Assembly (NCBI GenBank): GCA_037976565.1
Contig: CP137667.1
Location: forward strand, 31,858,459 to 31,922,458
Length of the DNA: 64,000 bases
Source of the DNA: Mesocentrotus franciscanus
Taxonomy: Eukaryota > Echinodermata > Echinoidea > Camarodonta > Strongylocentrotidae
Direction: 5' to 3'
In this document: positions 49,070 to 58,355 of the stretch, piece after piece
Layout of the letters: every line of letters begins with the position of its first letter
Numbering within the stretch: the first letter of the stretch is position 1
Position numbers and translations under genes: made by a program
The notes under the pieces: model-generated
The model's database searches: none
Told to the model about the DNA's origin: nothing
The model's input: the letters and a program-made list of their open reading frames with translations, nothing else

Positions 49070-49650
49070 GCAGGGGCCTTGGTTCCCCCCCAGCAAAGAA
49101 AAAAAGAGAGAGAGAGAGAAAAAAGAAGGGAAAGAGGAGAGAAAGGGAAAGAAAGAAGAGGAAGAAGAAAAGAAAAGGTGTAAATAAGAAGGAGATGGGG
49201 GCGCGAAAGGGCCTTGCCTCGGGCTGTTGCCTCCCCCCTCATCAACAAAATAAGAGAGAAGGAAGGAAAGGGAAAGAAAAAGGAAAAGAGGAGATAAAGA
49301 GAAAGAAAAAAAGGAAGAAAGGAAAAGAAGGGGATATCAGTTGCAATTTTCGCCAACAAGTTGTGAATCGAGGGCCAAAAAACCTTGCCTCTCCCCCCAG
49401 CCAACAAAGAGAGCTAAAATGGAACAAAAAAGAGTAAGAAGAAAAGAAAAGGGTGAAAAGAAGGGAGATCAGTTGCGATTAATCCCGCCAAAAACGTGTG
49501 AATCGGCCCTTGCCTCCCTTCCCCAGCACACCTAAAAGAGAGAGAAGAAGGAAGGGAAAGAAAAAAAAAGAGAAAGAAGAAAGGTAGGGAGATCAGTTGC
49601 GATTTTCCCGCCAACAAGGTGTAGATCGGGGGCTTGCGTACTGACGGGGC
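49070..49650. repeat. Decayed tandem units in the left half of the hAT element
   Basis: Four units (about 49070, 49203, 49376 and 49500) with ccttgcctc, a cccccagcaaaca-like word and a long GA-rich stretch. The later ones add gatcagttgcgattttcccg and gtgaatcg. Their open frames are low-complexity artefacts. Confidence 0.75.
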
Positions 49651-49954
49651 TTGGGTGCTTGGGGCCTGCCCCAAATGAAATTTAAACGTGGTTTATTTCT
49701 AATTCGATACCGGTGATTTACAAATGTTGCTGAAATGACATAATTTTCCGAGATTTTTAGTACATTATACTTTTGTATGCGTTTGTTGGAAAATGACAAA
49801 TTCCCAAATTTACAGTCGGGCAAAAATATACTTATTTAGAGGCCTACATGTCAGGGTCCGCGGAACGGCAGGGCTCGGGGCTCGAGCTCCACCCCCCCAC
49901 TTTTTGTGGAAAAAGTATATTAAAGAGAAATAGAAAGAAAGAGAGAAAGAAAGA

Positions 49955-50280
49955 AAAAATAGTGACCTGCCAGTGTCACAAAATAATGAGGTATCAAAAT
50001 ATGCTCATCTGACCGTGATTAAATGCCTAAAACCCTGAGCTTCTGGGGGCTCCGCCCCCTGGACCCCACGCCAATGAGTGACCTGCCAGTGCCACAAATA
50101 AGGTATCAAATTATACTCATCTGACCGTAATTAAATGCCTAAAACCCTGAACTTCCGGTGGCTCTGCCCCTGGACCCACTCAATGGCCCTAAGGCGGACC
50201 CCTGGATGCTTATCTGACGGTAATTTAATGCCTAAAACCCTGAGCTTCTGGGGCTCCGCCCTTGACCCCGAATCACTATG
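49955..50280. repeat. Three-copy tandem repeat in the right half of the hAT element
   Basis: Units of about 105-120 bp with gtgacctgccagtg, aaggtatcaaa, ctcatctgaccgt, aatgcctaaaaccctgagct and tctgggggctccgccccctg. The third unit is shortened. Confidence 0.9.
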
Positions 50281-50460
50281 AAAACGTTGAGCGGGGCTTG
50301 CATGTAAGAGTGGGGTGATGCGGATGTTTTGTCTGCCCCGCCTCCCCCAAAAAAAAAAAAACCGTTTTGCTCATTACGTACCAATATTTGGCTCGCATAA
50401 CTTCAAATTTGGCCCCCTAAGGAATCCTGGATCCGCGCCTGGGTGGAAGGGATATAAAAC

Positions 50461-50626
50461 AAATATACAATGACTCATTCTCGAACAAGCTTAAACTATT
50501 CGCACTCAGGAACATCAATAGTACTGTTCTCCCTCGGGCGATGGCCCTCGAGAGAATATAATACGATTTGATGTTCCTTCGATGCGAATAGTTTTAGCTA
50601 GATCCTCGAGTGTCATTGTATATTTG
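50461..50626. repeat. Long imperfect palindrome inside the Helitron
   Basis: Left arm atatacaatgac..aaactattcgca..gaacatcaa is mirrored by ttgatgttcc..gcgaatagttt..gtcattgtatat. The centre ctcgggcgatggccctcgag is itself nearly symmetric. Probably a separate foldback MITE; target duplication not resolved. Confidence 0.8.
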
Positions 50627-51100
50627 TATATTTGTATATTATTTTCAGTGCATGCATGAGAACAATATTCGTATAGATAACGAGGGTGAGGATCCGGAAA
50701 GGGATAGTGAAAAAGTAGGAACGAATTTAAGTGACGACAATAATCGTAATTAACGAAAGTAAAAGAAAGTATTAGTCTAAAATATATGCATCAATTTTAA
50801 TTACAAATTATTGATTTCACTGTTTTCTTCCAATTTTCAAGTTTTATTACATGATACATATTTATAAAAAAAAACAATTCAAAATGATACATGGGACAGC
50901 AAACAAATGGTTGATATTCTAACGAGTACAATATTAATGAAAAGAAGAAGAAAAATTATAAAATGATAAAAAGAAATTATCTGTAAAAAATATTATTAAA
51001 AAAATAAAAAAAAATCAAAAAAGAAATAATAATATTGATATAATAATCATTATCAATCGATAGCACATATCTATTTTCAAGTCCCAACCCTCCCTAGAAT
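50627..51100. other. AT-rich Helitron 3' interior
   Basis: No gene recognised. A and T runs only. Confidence 0.5.
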
Positions 51101-51128
51101 CCCGTGGATTTTCCACGGGTCCTGCTAG
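51101..51128 (+). other. Helitron 3' terminal hairpin and CTAG
   Basis: cccgtgga / tccacggg form a perfect 8-bp stem with a 3-nt loop (51101-51119). Five bases later the element ends CTAG (51125-51128). This is the Helitron termination signal. Confidence 0.92.
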
Positions 51129-51480
51129 TACTATTAATTACATAAAATGGCATGAGTTAATGCCTCTCTGTCTCTGAGGAAGTGATGTTCATGTCATCTC
51201 TTTGGAGCCAGAAGGGCGTTACCTCATTTCATAATACACAGACTTTAAAGCTTGTCTGCACTAGTTTGGCCAGGAGAGATTAGACCTCCCAGCGTGGTCA
51301 CTCACAGGTGGTTATCTCATCAACTCAGCTCTCAATTAACATAAGAAAAAGAGCATCATGGGGGACCAATGGGCACCGCCTAGGCATTGTTTTCTATATA
51401 GAGGGAGCAAGTAGCTACAAGTAGTGCAGTGGGGCTTTAATGCTCTTCTTGCTCTGAGCAGATGTCATCCATACATCTCT
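51129..51480. repeat. Right half of the hairpin-repeat cluster
   Basis: 51135-51248 repeats 47731-47845 (aggcatgagttaatgcctct, ctgaggaagtgatgt, ggagccagaagggcg, cctcatttcataatacacag). Its final hairpin is split by the TTAA MITE and resumes at 51437 with ttaatgctcttcttgctct. Confidence 0.85.
51249..51436 (-). mobile_element. TTAA-flanked MITE, copy 2 (188 bp), nested
   Basis: Ends agcttgtctgcacta and tagtgcagtggggct abut TTAA on both sides (51245-51248 and 51437-51440). Inverted relative to 28213-28440 and lacking about 40 bp of its centre. The uninterrupted paralogue at 47838-47863 has cagactttaatgccc with a single TTAA, proving the duplication. Confidence 0.93.
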
Positions 51481-51739
51481 CTCCTTGTTTCTGTGCCACA
51501 GGTGTTGGACTGATTGACAAGGCATTAGAAACGTCTGGGAGATTGCTAAAAGAGGTGGGGGCACGAACATAGATTAACCCGTTGCCATGGCAACACAACA
51601 AGCTCTTGAAAGATACTGATGAATATTTCCCTCATTTAATGCGTGAATGTTTCTGATGTACTTAACATCAGACACGTGAGATAACATGCAAAATAGGAAG
51701 TGTAATGAAAATGTTGAAGGTTTCTTCTTGGTGTGAATT

Positions 51740-51775
<36 letters not shown>

Positions 51776-52730
51776 GATGTAATAAATTTATAAAGCTTTT
51801 TTGGGGTGTGAGAAGCATTCGTGATGCATCTTCAAATGCAAAATAATGATAGCCATAATTTAAAGTTCACAATTAAGCTGTCAGTAAGAAAATGAACATA
51901 AATCAAGAATCAGCTTGCAAAATCGCTATACTAGTATAACTGAAATTAATCCACACTCTATTAAAATAAAGAAGAGCCTCAGTGTTGCAAAGAGTGTCCT
52001 CGTGGCCTGAGACAACAATTTCTCTCGATAATAATAAAAATAGGGTATTTGAAAATATTACAGCAAGGGAGACCAGAAATTTAACTGCAGGATTAATGGA
52101 ATCTGGAGTATGGCAATATTATATTTGATTGAGAGAACGTCAGAATGATGGGGGTCATGATAGGATGTCTGGTATGATAAGAATGCAAAGCACCAAACAA
52201 GTTAGGTGTCAGTTACTCGTAGATAACAGTTGATGATGTGGGACATTCCACCTAATTGGGGCTTAAGTACTCGTAAATTGAAGACCTCACAACCAATTAA
52301 CGAAGGAGGAAACATTTTGAAAGGGGACCAATTACTAAACAAAAAGGAGGATGAGAAGGAGGATGAGAAGAAGGAGAAGAAGAAGAAGAAGAAATATGCT
52401 CCTCTGGAAAGCAATAAGCAGAGAAAAATACACTGTAACACTTCCCTGCTGTGACCATGGTGAAGTAGTCATGCAGGCCTTGCTATTTACAAGTGCAGCA
52501 ATTACCTTGGCAACCACCACATACTCCTTATGCTTCAAACCATTATAAGCAATAACAACAATATCATGCACATACTTTTCCCTTGTTATTTCCAACGCAG
52601 CATGGACTCCCAGTACAGGGGTATAAGACAACTTCCAAGTTTAAAAAAAGAATATTCCTCCAATACATGAACTGTAATATCCAACACCTATAGGAAAATT
52701 TCTCCTGTACTGAATAATTTCCAATAGATA
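51481..52730. other. Unique sequence with a short (GA)n
   Basis: A (GA) run of about 30 bp lies at 51744-51773 and a small GAA/GGA purine patch at 52345-52395. No gene recognised. Confidence 0.5.
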
Positions 52731-52734
52731 GTAT

Positions 52735-53545
52735 ATATTCTAGGCTTTTACATTTCTCAAAAAAACATAAATCCTCTTTGCTCAAACTAATAATAAATTA
52801 GTATTCAAATTATCTTTTTCTTATATTTCCTGTGATGCATCCCTCATTTAAATAAACTACAATATAACACACAGCGTACTCTTTACTGTACTCTTTTGAT
52901 GTAATAAATTATTTCCACAAGATGATATGATTCTGGGCATATGTACATTCTCCAAAGCCATTCACACAAAATACTCTTTGCTCAGACAAATGTATAATAA
53001 ATCCAAACTTGAAATAACTTGTTCTTATATTCCTGATGCAGAAAACTGTTTCCTAGTAATCAATTAATGCCAATAGATGGTATCGATTCCATGCCATGTA
53101 GATACTCCAAAATCATAAACAAAATCCTCCTTGATTAAACAATCATTTAATAATAACAATCCTTTTGTATATAGCGCATAGCGCTTAGGGCCTACTAAAG
53201 CCATATTTTAAATAGCTTGTTCTTCAATAATCTCCAATGCATCATTTTCATATTCCTACTCTTGAATGAGCTGCAAATACAACACACAGCAAATTCCTTT
53301 GACAAAATGAATTATTTCCACAAGATGAAGTATATTCAGGCTATGCGCATTCTCCAAAAATAATAAACAAAATCATATCTAAAATAAATTGTTGTCTCTC
53401 TGATGCAATAATTCACACAAGCAAACTTTTCCTCCTTATCATCCATGTCGAGAAGATGGCATCAACATGAATTCCTGATAAGGGCACATTCTCCAAAATC
53501 ATAAACAAATTCCTCTACACTGTGATGCACACATATTAACTCCTC
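52735..53545. repeat. Decayed array of roughly 160-240 bp units
   Basis: ttctccaaaatcataaacaa and variants occur near 52757, 52951, 53109, 53351 and 53491, with shared attatttccacaagatgat, aacacacagc and cttatattcctgatgca words. Inside, 53160-53215 has taataataac followed by gtatatagcgcatagcgctt, a short palindrome that may be a separate retroelement tail. Confidence 0.65.
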
Positions 53546-53800
53546 TTTTGGATTACCTTGCTAGTAAAAACTGCACATAACATGGCATCTGGTCTAGACT
53601 CCTAATAAATGTCAAACACACAGGATATATTTTGGTCCTCTGAAGGCATGGAATTCTGAATGAAGGGAGGAATAAACATTCGGCACGCGTGGGTGGAGGG
53701 TTTCAGGAGTGAGATTTCTGTTGATGATATTGGTGTAATAAACACGCACAAACTTCCCCTCTCTCTCTAGTCTACCTCGCCAGACTCAAATGCTTTGATC
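53546..53800. other. Unique sequence
   Basis: Nothing recognised. Confidence 0.45.
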
Positions 53801-53801
53801 T

Positions 53802-53853
53802 TTAACCCGCTAACTACTGAATTCTCTAATTTCCATAGGCTTAATACAGGGAC
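53802..53853 (+). repeat. Interspersed fragment, TTAACCCGTTGAGTACTGAA family
   Basis: ttaacccgctaactactgaa then ttctctaatttccataggct, taatacagggacc. Best match is the inverted copy at 42946-43000. Confidence 0.75.
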
Positions 53854-54004
53854 CGGCCGGTTCCCGTAGGCAATGAGGTATTACTCTAAAGAAACATTGC
53901 TCAAAGAGAAGGATTAAGCCAGGTGAAGGAGCAAAATAATTAGCTTTCTCATTTTTCTTTCATGCAAGTTTTGAAGACTGTCAGAAGATATGTTTCCATT
54001 TAGA

Positions 54005-54056
54005 GGTGTCGTAGTCAAGTGGTTTAAACGCTGTATTTGAAATGCAAACGATTTTC
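54005..54056 (+). mobile_element. Truncated tRNA-derived SINE head
   Basis: ggtgtcgtagtcaagtgg, then gaaatgcaaacgattttc, resembles the head of the SINE at 30928-31000 (ggtgccatagttgagtgg, gaaaatgcaaaggtt). It stops before a B box. Confidence 0.55.
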
Positions 54057-54059
54057 AAC

Positions 54060-54200
54060 CCAAATGGTCATTAGACCAAGTGATAAGTAGACGGAATGAT
54101 TATTAGACCATGTGGATAGTAGACGGGCTGGGTGTAGACCATATAGGAATAGACCAATTGGGTAGTAGTCATAGACGAACTTGTTATAGACCAAAAGGCT
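54060..54200. repeat. Degenerate TAGACC-N(10-14) array, period about 15-18 bp
   Basis: tagac(c) recurs about eight times (54072, 54088, 54105, 54119, 54135, 54153, 54170 and 54187) separated by G/T-rich words such as aagtggatagt. It directly follows the truncated SINE head. Confidence 0.65.
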
Positions 54201-55440
54201 ATTTATAACTGATCAGAACTACACAAGACCTATATCTTTAACCCTAGATATGCCCCTTCACTTTGCCCTCAACAATTATCCAGTTTTAGACTAACCGGCT
54301 GCTGTCTTCACACTCAAATTGTCCCCACTTGGTTAATAGTTCCGTGGACAAGCACCACAAATAGCACCGATTATCTGACCACGGTAATAATTCTTGACAG
54401 CAAAACTTTTTTTAAGGCTATGAATCATTTTCCACAGACAGCACAATAACAGCTAACCTATTAACTCAGTCATAATAGGCACTTTCGCTATGATATCTTA
54501 CGCCAAATGCGGGCATATTTATGTCATGTACTACAAATACAAGTACTTGAAGGCTATTGTTCGATTTTGAGTCATATTGCATATCCCCCTTTTTGTTAAA
54601 TTTGCTATCAGTTGTGTGCTCTCCTTCAATGTCTGTAACACCTGTCATACATATACAAGTAACCTTCCACAGTAATCACAGATTTTCCACTAAAAGTTGC
54701 CTGGTTATCTAGGGCTTTTCATTAAAAATACTTAAGTTGAAAAATAATAATATAATCATGAACTCAAGATCTATGTCATCTTTATCTTTAATATATAGTG
54801 TTTTTGTCAAATAATGCAAGAATGTGTTGTAAATATCACATAAGTAGTGCTTCTGGATAGTCTTCAAAAATACAAATTTTCTTGGACTACGATTGTATTA
54901 TGCAAATTCTGATATATAGAAAATTAAAATTGTTAGTTATACAATCTATCAATGAAAAAAACAACAAAATCAAGAAGAAGTGAACTTACTAATATGCATG
55001 AAATGATGATTAAGCAAAGATTTGAAGTCTTCAGTTATATTATTTTTATTTAAATCAAATTCCTTTTAAATAAAAATTGGAATTTCTGAACAATCCTGTC
55101 ATTTTTATTTTACAAGAGTACATCCTGGAACACTGATCATTTTGAAAATGATCTGGAGTGTAGATTTCAAAGACTAATCAGCCATGTATAATATATGAAG
55201 CCGTGTACTTTTGTGACAATCGGGTACAGAAAATATAATTGAAAGGTGTCCGTGACAACAGGCGAAAATATGCCTTTTTACTGCTGCCGCTTCAAAGATA
55301 TGCTAGCTAAACTTCTATGTAGGCTACATGTAGCTAATACATGCCTTCTCACACCAATATATTCATCTGCTAAATGTCAATTAGCTAATGAATTTACTCT
55401 ACAGAATGGTGTAGTTTTCATTGTATCTGTTTGTAGACGT
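54201..55440. other. Unique AT-rich sequence
   Basis: No gene or repeat family recognised. Confidence 0.45.
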
Positions 55441-55441
55441 A

Positions 55442-55890
55442 GACCCCATTCTCATTCACTTCGTTGGAGCGGTCTAACTAAGACCCGTTCCTCAGGAGCG
55501 GTTCTTAGGTGAGTGAGAACGGTCAAAGTGGTCCAGGAAGTGGACTTCTGGACCGCTCCAGAAGACCACCTCGGGAGGTGGTCTTGAGGAACGGGTCTTA
55601 TTAAGAGCGGTTTGGAGCGCTCTAACGTGCGAGTGTGAGCGGGCGTACTTTGAGCGGAAGTGAGCTAGTGACGTTCGTGCGAAACATGTAGTACGGTACA
55701 TACGCTTAGTATTCGCGAAAAATTTACCCGCTGACTTGAGCTGCCATAGCAACAAGACCACTTTGACCCATGGAGCGGTTTGAGCCATAAAAAACTGCTC
55801 GGAGTGTGAACCCTCAAAACCGTTCCTCAAGACCCGTTCCTCTGGAGCGGTCTAACTAAGACCACTTTCAAAGTGAGTGAGAACGGGGTC
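55442..55890 (+). mobile_element. GACCCCGTTCTCA-ended MITE, copy 2 (449 bp)
   Basis: Same ends and interior as 38301-38720, same orientation. It differs by an extra internal segment near 55480-55520 (gacccgttcctcaggagcgg, ttcttaggtgagtgagaac) and by scattered single-base changes. Flanks are GTA and TAA, so the target duplication is TA at most or has mutated. Confidence 0.87.
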
Positions 55891-56630
55891 TAACACAATA
55901 TGAAAATGAAAGTACGCTTAATTATTGATACATGTACATGTACATGAACTTGGCATTTCTGTAACGTCCTTCAAAACATAATTGTTGATTATAATTACAA
56001 TGAAACTAAATTAAAAGGGCGAGATTGCATGATGACGTGCATTCTTCATATTGTTAATAGCACTAAGAGCTTCATTTCATGTTTTGATATCAAATTAATT
56101 TCCAATTCCAATTTATAATAACATTAAAATAGTATAACTTCACATATAAATAAATGCAAATGTATACGGATATATACAATTGACAACAAGATGAAATAAG
56201 GACTAGGAAACTCGTCAAAACAAATTAAAAACCCAACAAAAAATGAAGAAGTTGCGCTTATCCTTATTCTCTGAATGTAACAGGATGACTTAAGATTAGG
56301 ACTTACTGTCACTATTCCTATTTCAAAAATATTCAGGAGAGTGTGAGTTTGCAGACTACAGCACTTTGTCGCTTGCTGGTTTTAGTTTGGTAGGCTAGAA
56401 ATGAACACAAATGCTCGGGATGTTTTGAATAGCTTCATGATTCAAAGTCACATGTTTCAAAGAGGAAGGCTTCATGGGGTAAAGTATTCTCAAAGACAGC
56501 GCCTCCCTGAGCTCACATAAATGACAGTCTTCAGGGGCATCTCGAGGCAGGGGGGGGGGTGTATTTGAAATTATCTATCAACACATTTGGAATCGCAAGC
56601 CTTGTGGACAGAGCACAAGAATGTATGTTT
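55891..56630. other. Unique AT-rich sequence with a poly-G run
   Basis: Poly-G of nine at about 56551-56559. Nothing else recognised. Confidence 0.45.
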
Positions 56631-56631
56631 C

Positions 56632-56953
56632 TTCTTCTTCTCCTCCCTTCCTTCCCTCCTCCTCTCCCTCTTCTTTTCCTCCTCCTTCTTCTTCTTATTC
56701 TTCTTCCCCGCCTCCTCCTTCTTCTAACTTCTTCTTCCTCTAACTTCTTTTTCTCCTTCTCCTCCTCCTTCTCCTTCTCCTCTTCCTCCTCCTCCTTCTT
56801 CTCCTCCTTCTTCTTCCCCTCCTCCTTCTAACTTCTTTTTCTCCTTCTCCTTCTCCTTCTTCTTCTCCTTCTCCTTCTCCTTCTCCTTCTCCTCCTCCTC
56901 CTCCTTCTCCTTCTCCTTCTCCTTCTCCATCTTCTTCTTCTTCTTCTTCTTTC
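56632..56953. repeat. Polypyrimidine TTC/CTC minisatellite
   Basis: About 320 bp of near-pure pyrimidine on + (ccttctccttctcc, cttcttcttc). Mirror image in composition of the purine block at 34168. Confidence 0.95.
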
Positions 56954-57270
56954 CTCAAATTCTCACCCTAACAACAAAAATCTTGTTTGCTTCTCAAGCA
57001 AACCGGCTGATTGCTCATTCCCACAAAACCCAGTATCTTTAAGATCTGCTCATGAATATAAAGAAATCCGCTCATACAGAGGCCTAGATACACTTTGGAT
57101 CCTATACACGCAAGTCCCAATGGTGTTTAGTATAGTTACAGTTCTCACTAAGCTAGGGACTTATCAGTGAAGCATCTGTGAGGTACTTCCCCTTTCTCTC
57201 ACCTTCTCGCCCCCTCTCCAGGAAAACATCTAGATAATCGTGCGTTTAGAGCAAGACGGTTGTACCTCAT
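56954..57270. other. Unique sequence
   Basis: Nothing recognised. Confidence 0.45.
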
Positions 57271-57271
57271 A

Positions 57272-57560
57272 AGGCCTGTCTTCATCAGCTCGAGTTGGCC
57301 AAATAGCCTGTTAAATTCTGATCCGGGGAAATTAGTCCGATCAAGAAATAGCGGGCTATTTGGCAGGTGAACAAAATAGCGGGCTATTTGCTCAGGAAAT
57401 CTTCCCAAGATATCTTGGACTTGGACTATCGCGAACACTGAGCAAATTTCTCGAGTTCGAGTTTCGAGCTGATGAAGATGCGATTTGTAACATCGAGCTA
57501 ATTTCCAGGAACACAAAATAGCGGGCTATTTGGCCAACTCAGGCTAATGAGGTCAGACCT
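57272..57560. mobile_element. Foldback element with AATAGCGGGCTATT palindromes
   Basis: Left aggcctgtcttcatcagctc then gagttggccaaatagcc is mirrored by ggctatttggccaactcagg and gaggtcagacct on the right. Three perfect copies of the palindromic 14-mer aatagcgggctatt lie inside (57347, 57375 and 57517), plus a variant in the left arm. About 289 bp, no coding. Confidence 0.8.
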
Positions 57561-57639
57561 ATAGCATTTTATACAGATGTAATGGTCTCCTGGCACAAAA
57601 CAGACATTAGACAGCTCTAGCTCAATTCAAATTTTATAC

Positions 57640-57800
57640 CAGGGTCCTGTTGGATAAAACTTAGCATTGATGGGAACTTTGCCATTACCATTAACTTCCA
57701 TGGAAACCTTCTTTTTGATTGGCTGTTGAGTGATGTTGCCATGGTAGTTAATATTGAGAGTAAAGTTACCATCAGAGGTAAGTTTTATGCAAATGTTAAA
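57640..57800. mobile_element. Palindromic MITE, GGATAAAACTTA..GATGG family
   Basis: ggataaaacttagcattgatgg is mirrored by ccatcagaggtaagttttatgc. The centre has gattggctg, as in the 19211/47126 family. Flanking agggtcctgtt and the later tttatgcaacaggggctc (57947-57963) suggest outer ends up to 57963 in a longer version. Confidence 0.65.
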
Positions 57801-58174
57801 AAGTATCACCTCTGGAAAAAAATGTTAAAAAGCATATAATTGATTTTGTGATATAAGTATAATTTATGTGTTTTTCTTTGTAATCATTATAATTTTGTGT
57901 TTTTTATGTAAGTATTATTTAGTTAATAAATTTTTTTTTTTTTAATTTATGCAACAGGGGCTCAGGGCTCCATACTCGCTTATTTGCATGGCTTTAGGAT
58001 TTGACCATTTTAGGGTCCCCTCTTAAAATTATAAAAATAGGGGGGGGGGGATCATAAGTTTGAATTTGGGGATTTTGTTTTAGGTACCTGTCATTGTCTC
58101 GTCCTGCTTCATTCCAAGGAGTTCAGCACACACAAAACCGTTTCAATCCCCAAAAGGTAACAGAACAAGTGGCT
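57801..58174. other. AT-rich sequence with poly-T and poly-G runs
   Basis: Poly-T at about 57929-57943, poly-G at 58031-58040. Nothing else recognised. Confidence 0.45.
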
Positions 58175-58355
58175 TCTGCAGTCAAGCAACCTTTCTAGAC
58201 AGGTTCCAAAACACATAGTCTCTATAAAGGGAGACACATTGCTCAACACTCAACTTAACTTAACTGTAGGGAGGTGCCTATACTGAAGACAAGTGATCTT
58301 TATAGAGTTGGCCTTTGCATAGAGGTGACCAGTGTAAGCAGGTTTGACTATAGGT
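58175..58355. repeat. Possible interspersed repeat related to 18290-18610
   Basis: Shares ctttctagacaggtt, gtctctataaaggga, cattgctcaac, tttatagagttggcctttg and gaggtgacca-type boxes, partly inverted. Low confidence family assignment. Confidence 0.4.

Larger units (their letters stand above)
49052..50441. mobile_element. Non-autonomous hAT transposon nested in the Helitron (1390 bp)
   Basis: TIRs caggcgcggatccagg (left) and cctggatccgcgcctg (right) are perfect over 16 bp. An exact 8-bp duplication, ggtggaag, flanks it (49044-49051 and 50442-50449). An 8-bp duplication with CA-starting TIRs marks the hAT superfamily (established knowledge). The interior is purine-rich tandem units and short repeats with no BED-finger or RNase-H-like transposase frame. 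Confidence 0.93.
47942..51128 (+). mobile_element. Complete non-autonomous Helitron (3187 bp)
   Basis: It starts TC after an A (gggta|tctatatattaatac) and ends with a hairpin and CTAG before a T (cctgctag|tacta). These are the diagnostic Helitron ends and A/T insertion site (established knowledge). The flanks are halves of one hairpin-repeat unit. The paralogue at 47721-47760 keeps ggta joined to ttaattcac, a near-empty site that confirms both borders. Contents: a GC-rich block, a two-copy repeat, unique DNA, a nested hAT element and a long foldback. There is no Rep or helicase frame, so it would need an autonomous relative. Confidence 0.9.

Noticed and set aside
48934..49437. 167-residue lysine/glutamate-rich frame on +
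   Set aside because: It runs from Helitron sequence across the hAT border into GA-rich tandem units; a composition artefact.
54060..54200. CRISPR-like TAGACC array
   Set aside because: The conserved word is only 5-6 bp and spacing varies; it is a decayed satellite.
55492..55830. 112-residue frame on -
   Set aside because: Lies wholly inside the GACCCCGTT MITE and has no counterpart frame of that length in the 38301 copy.
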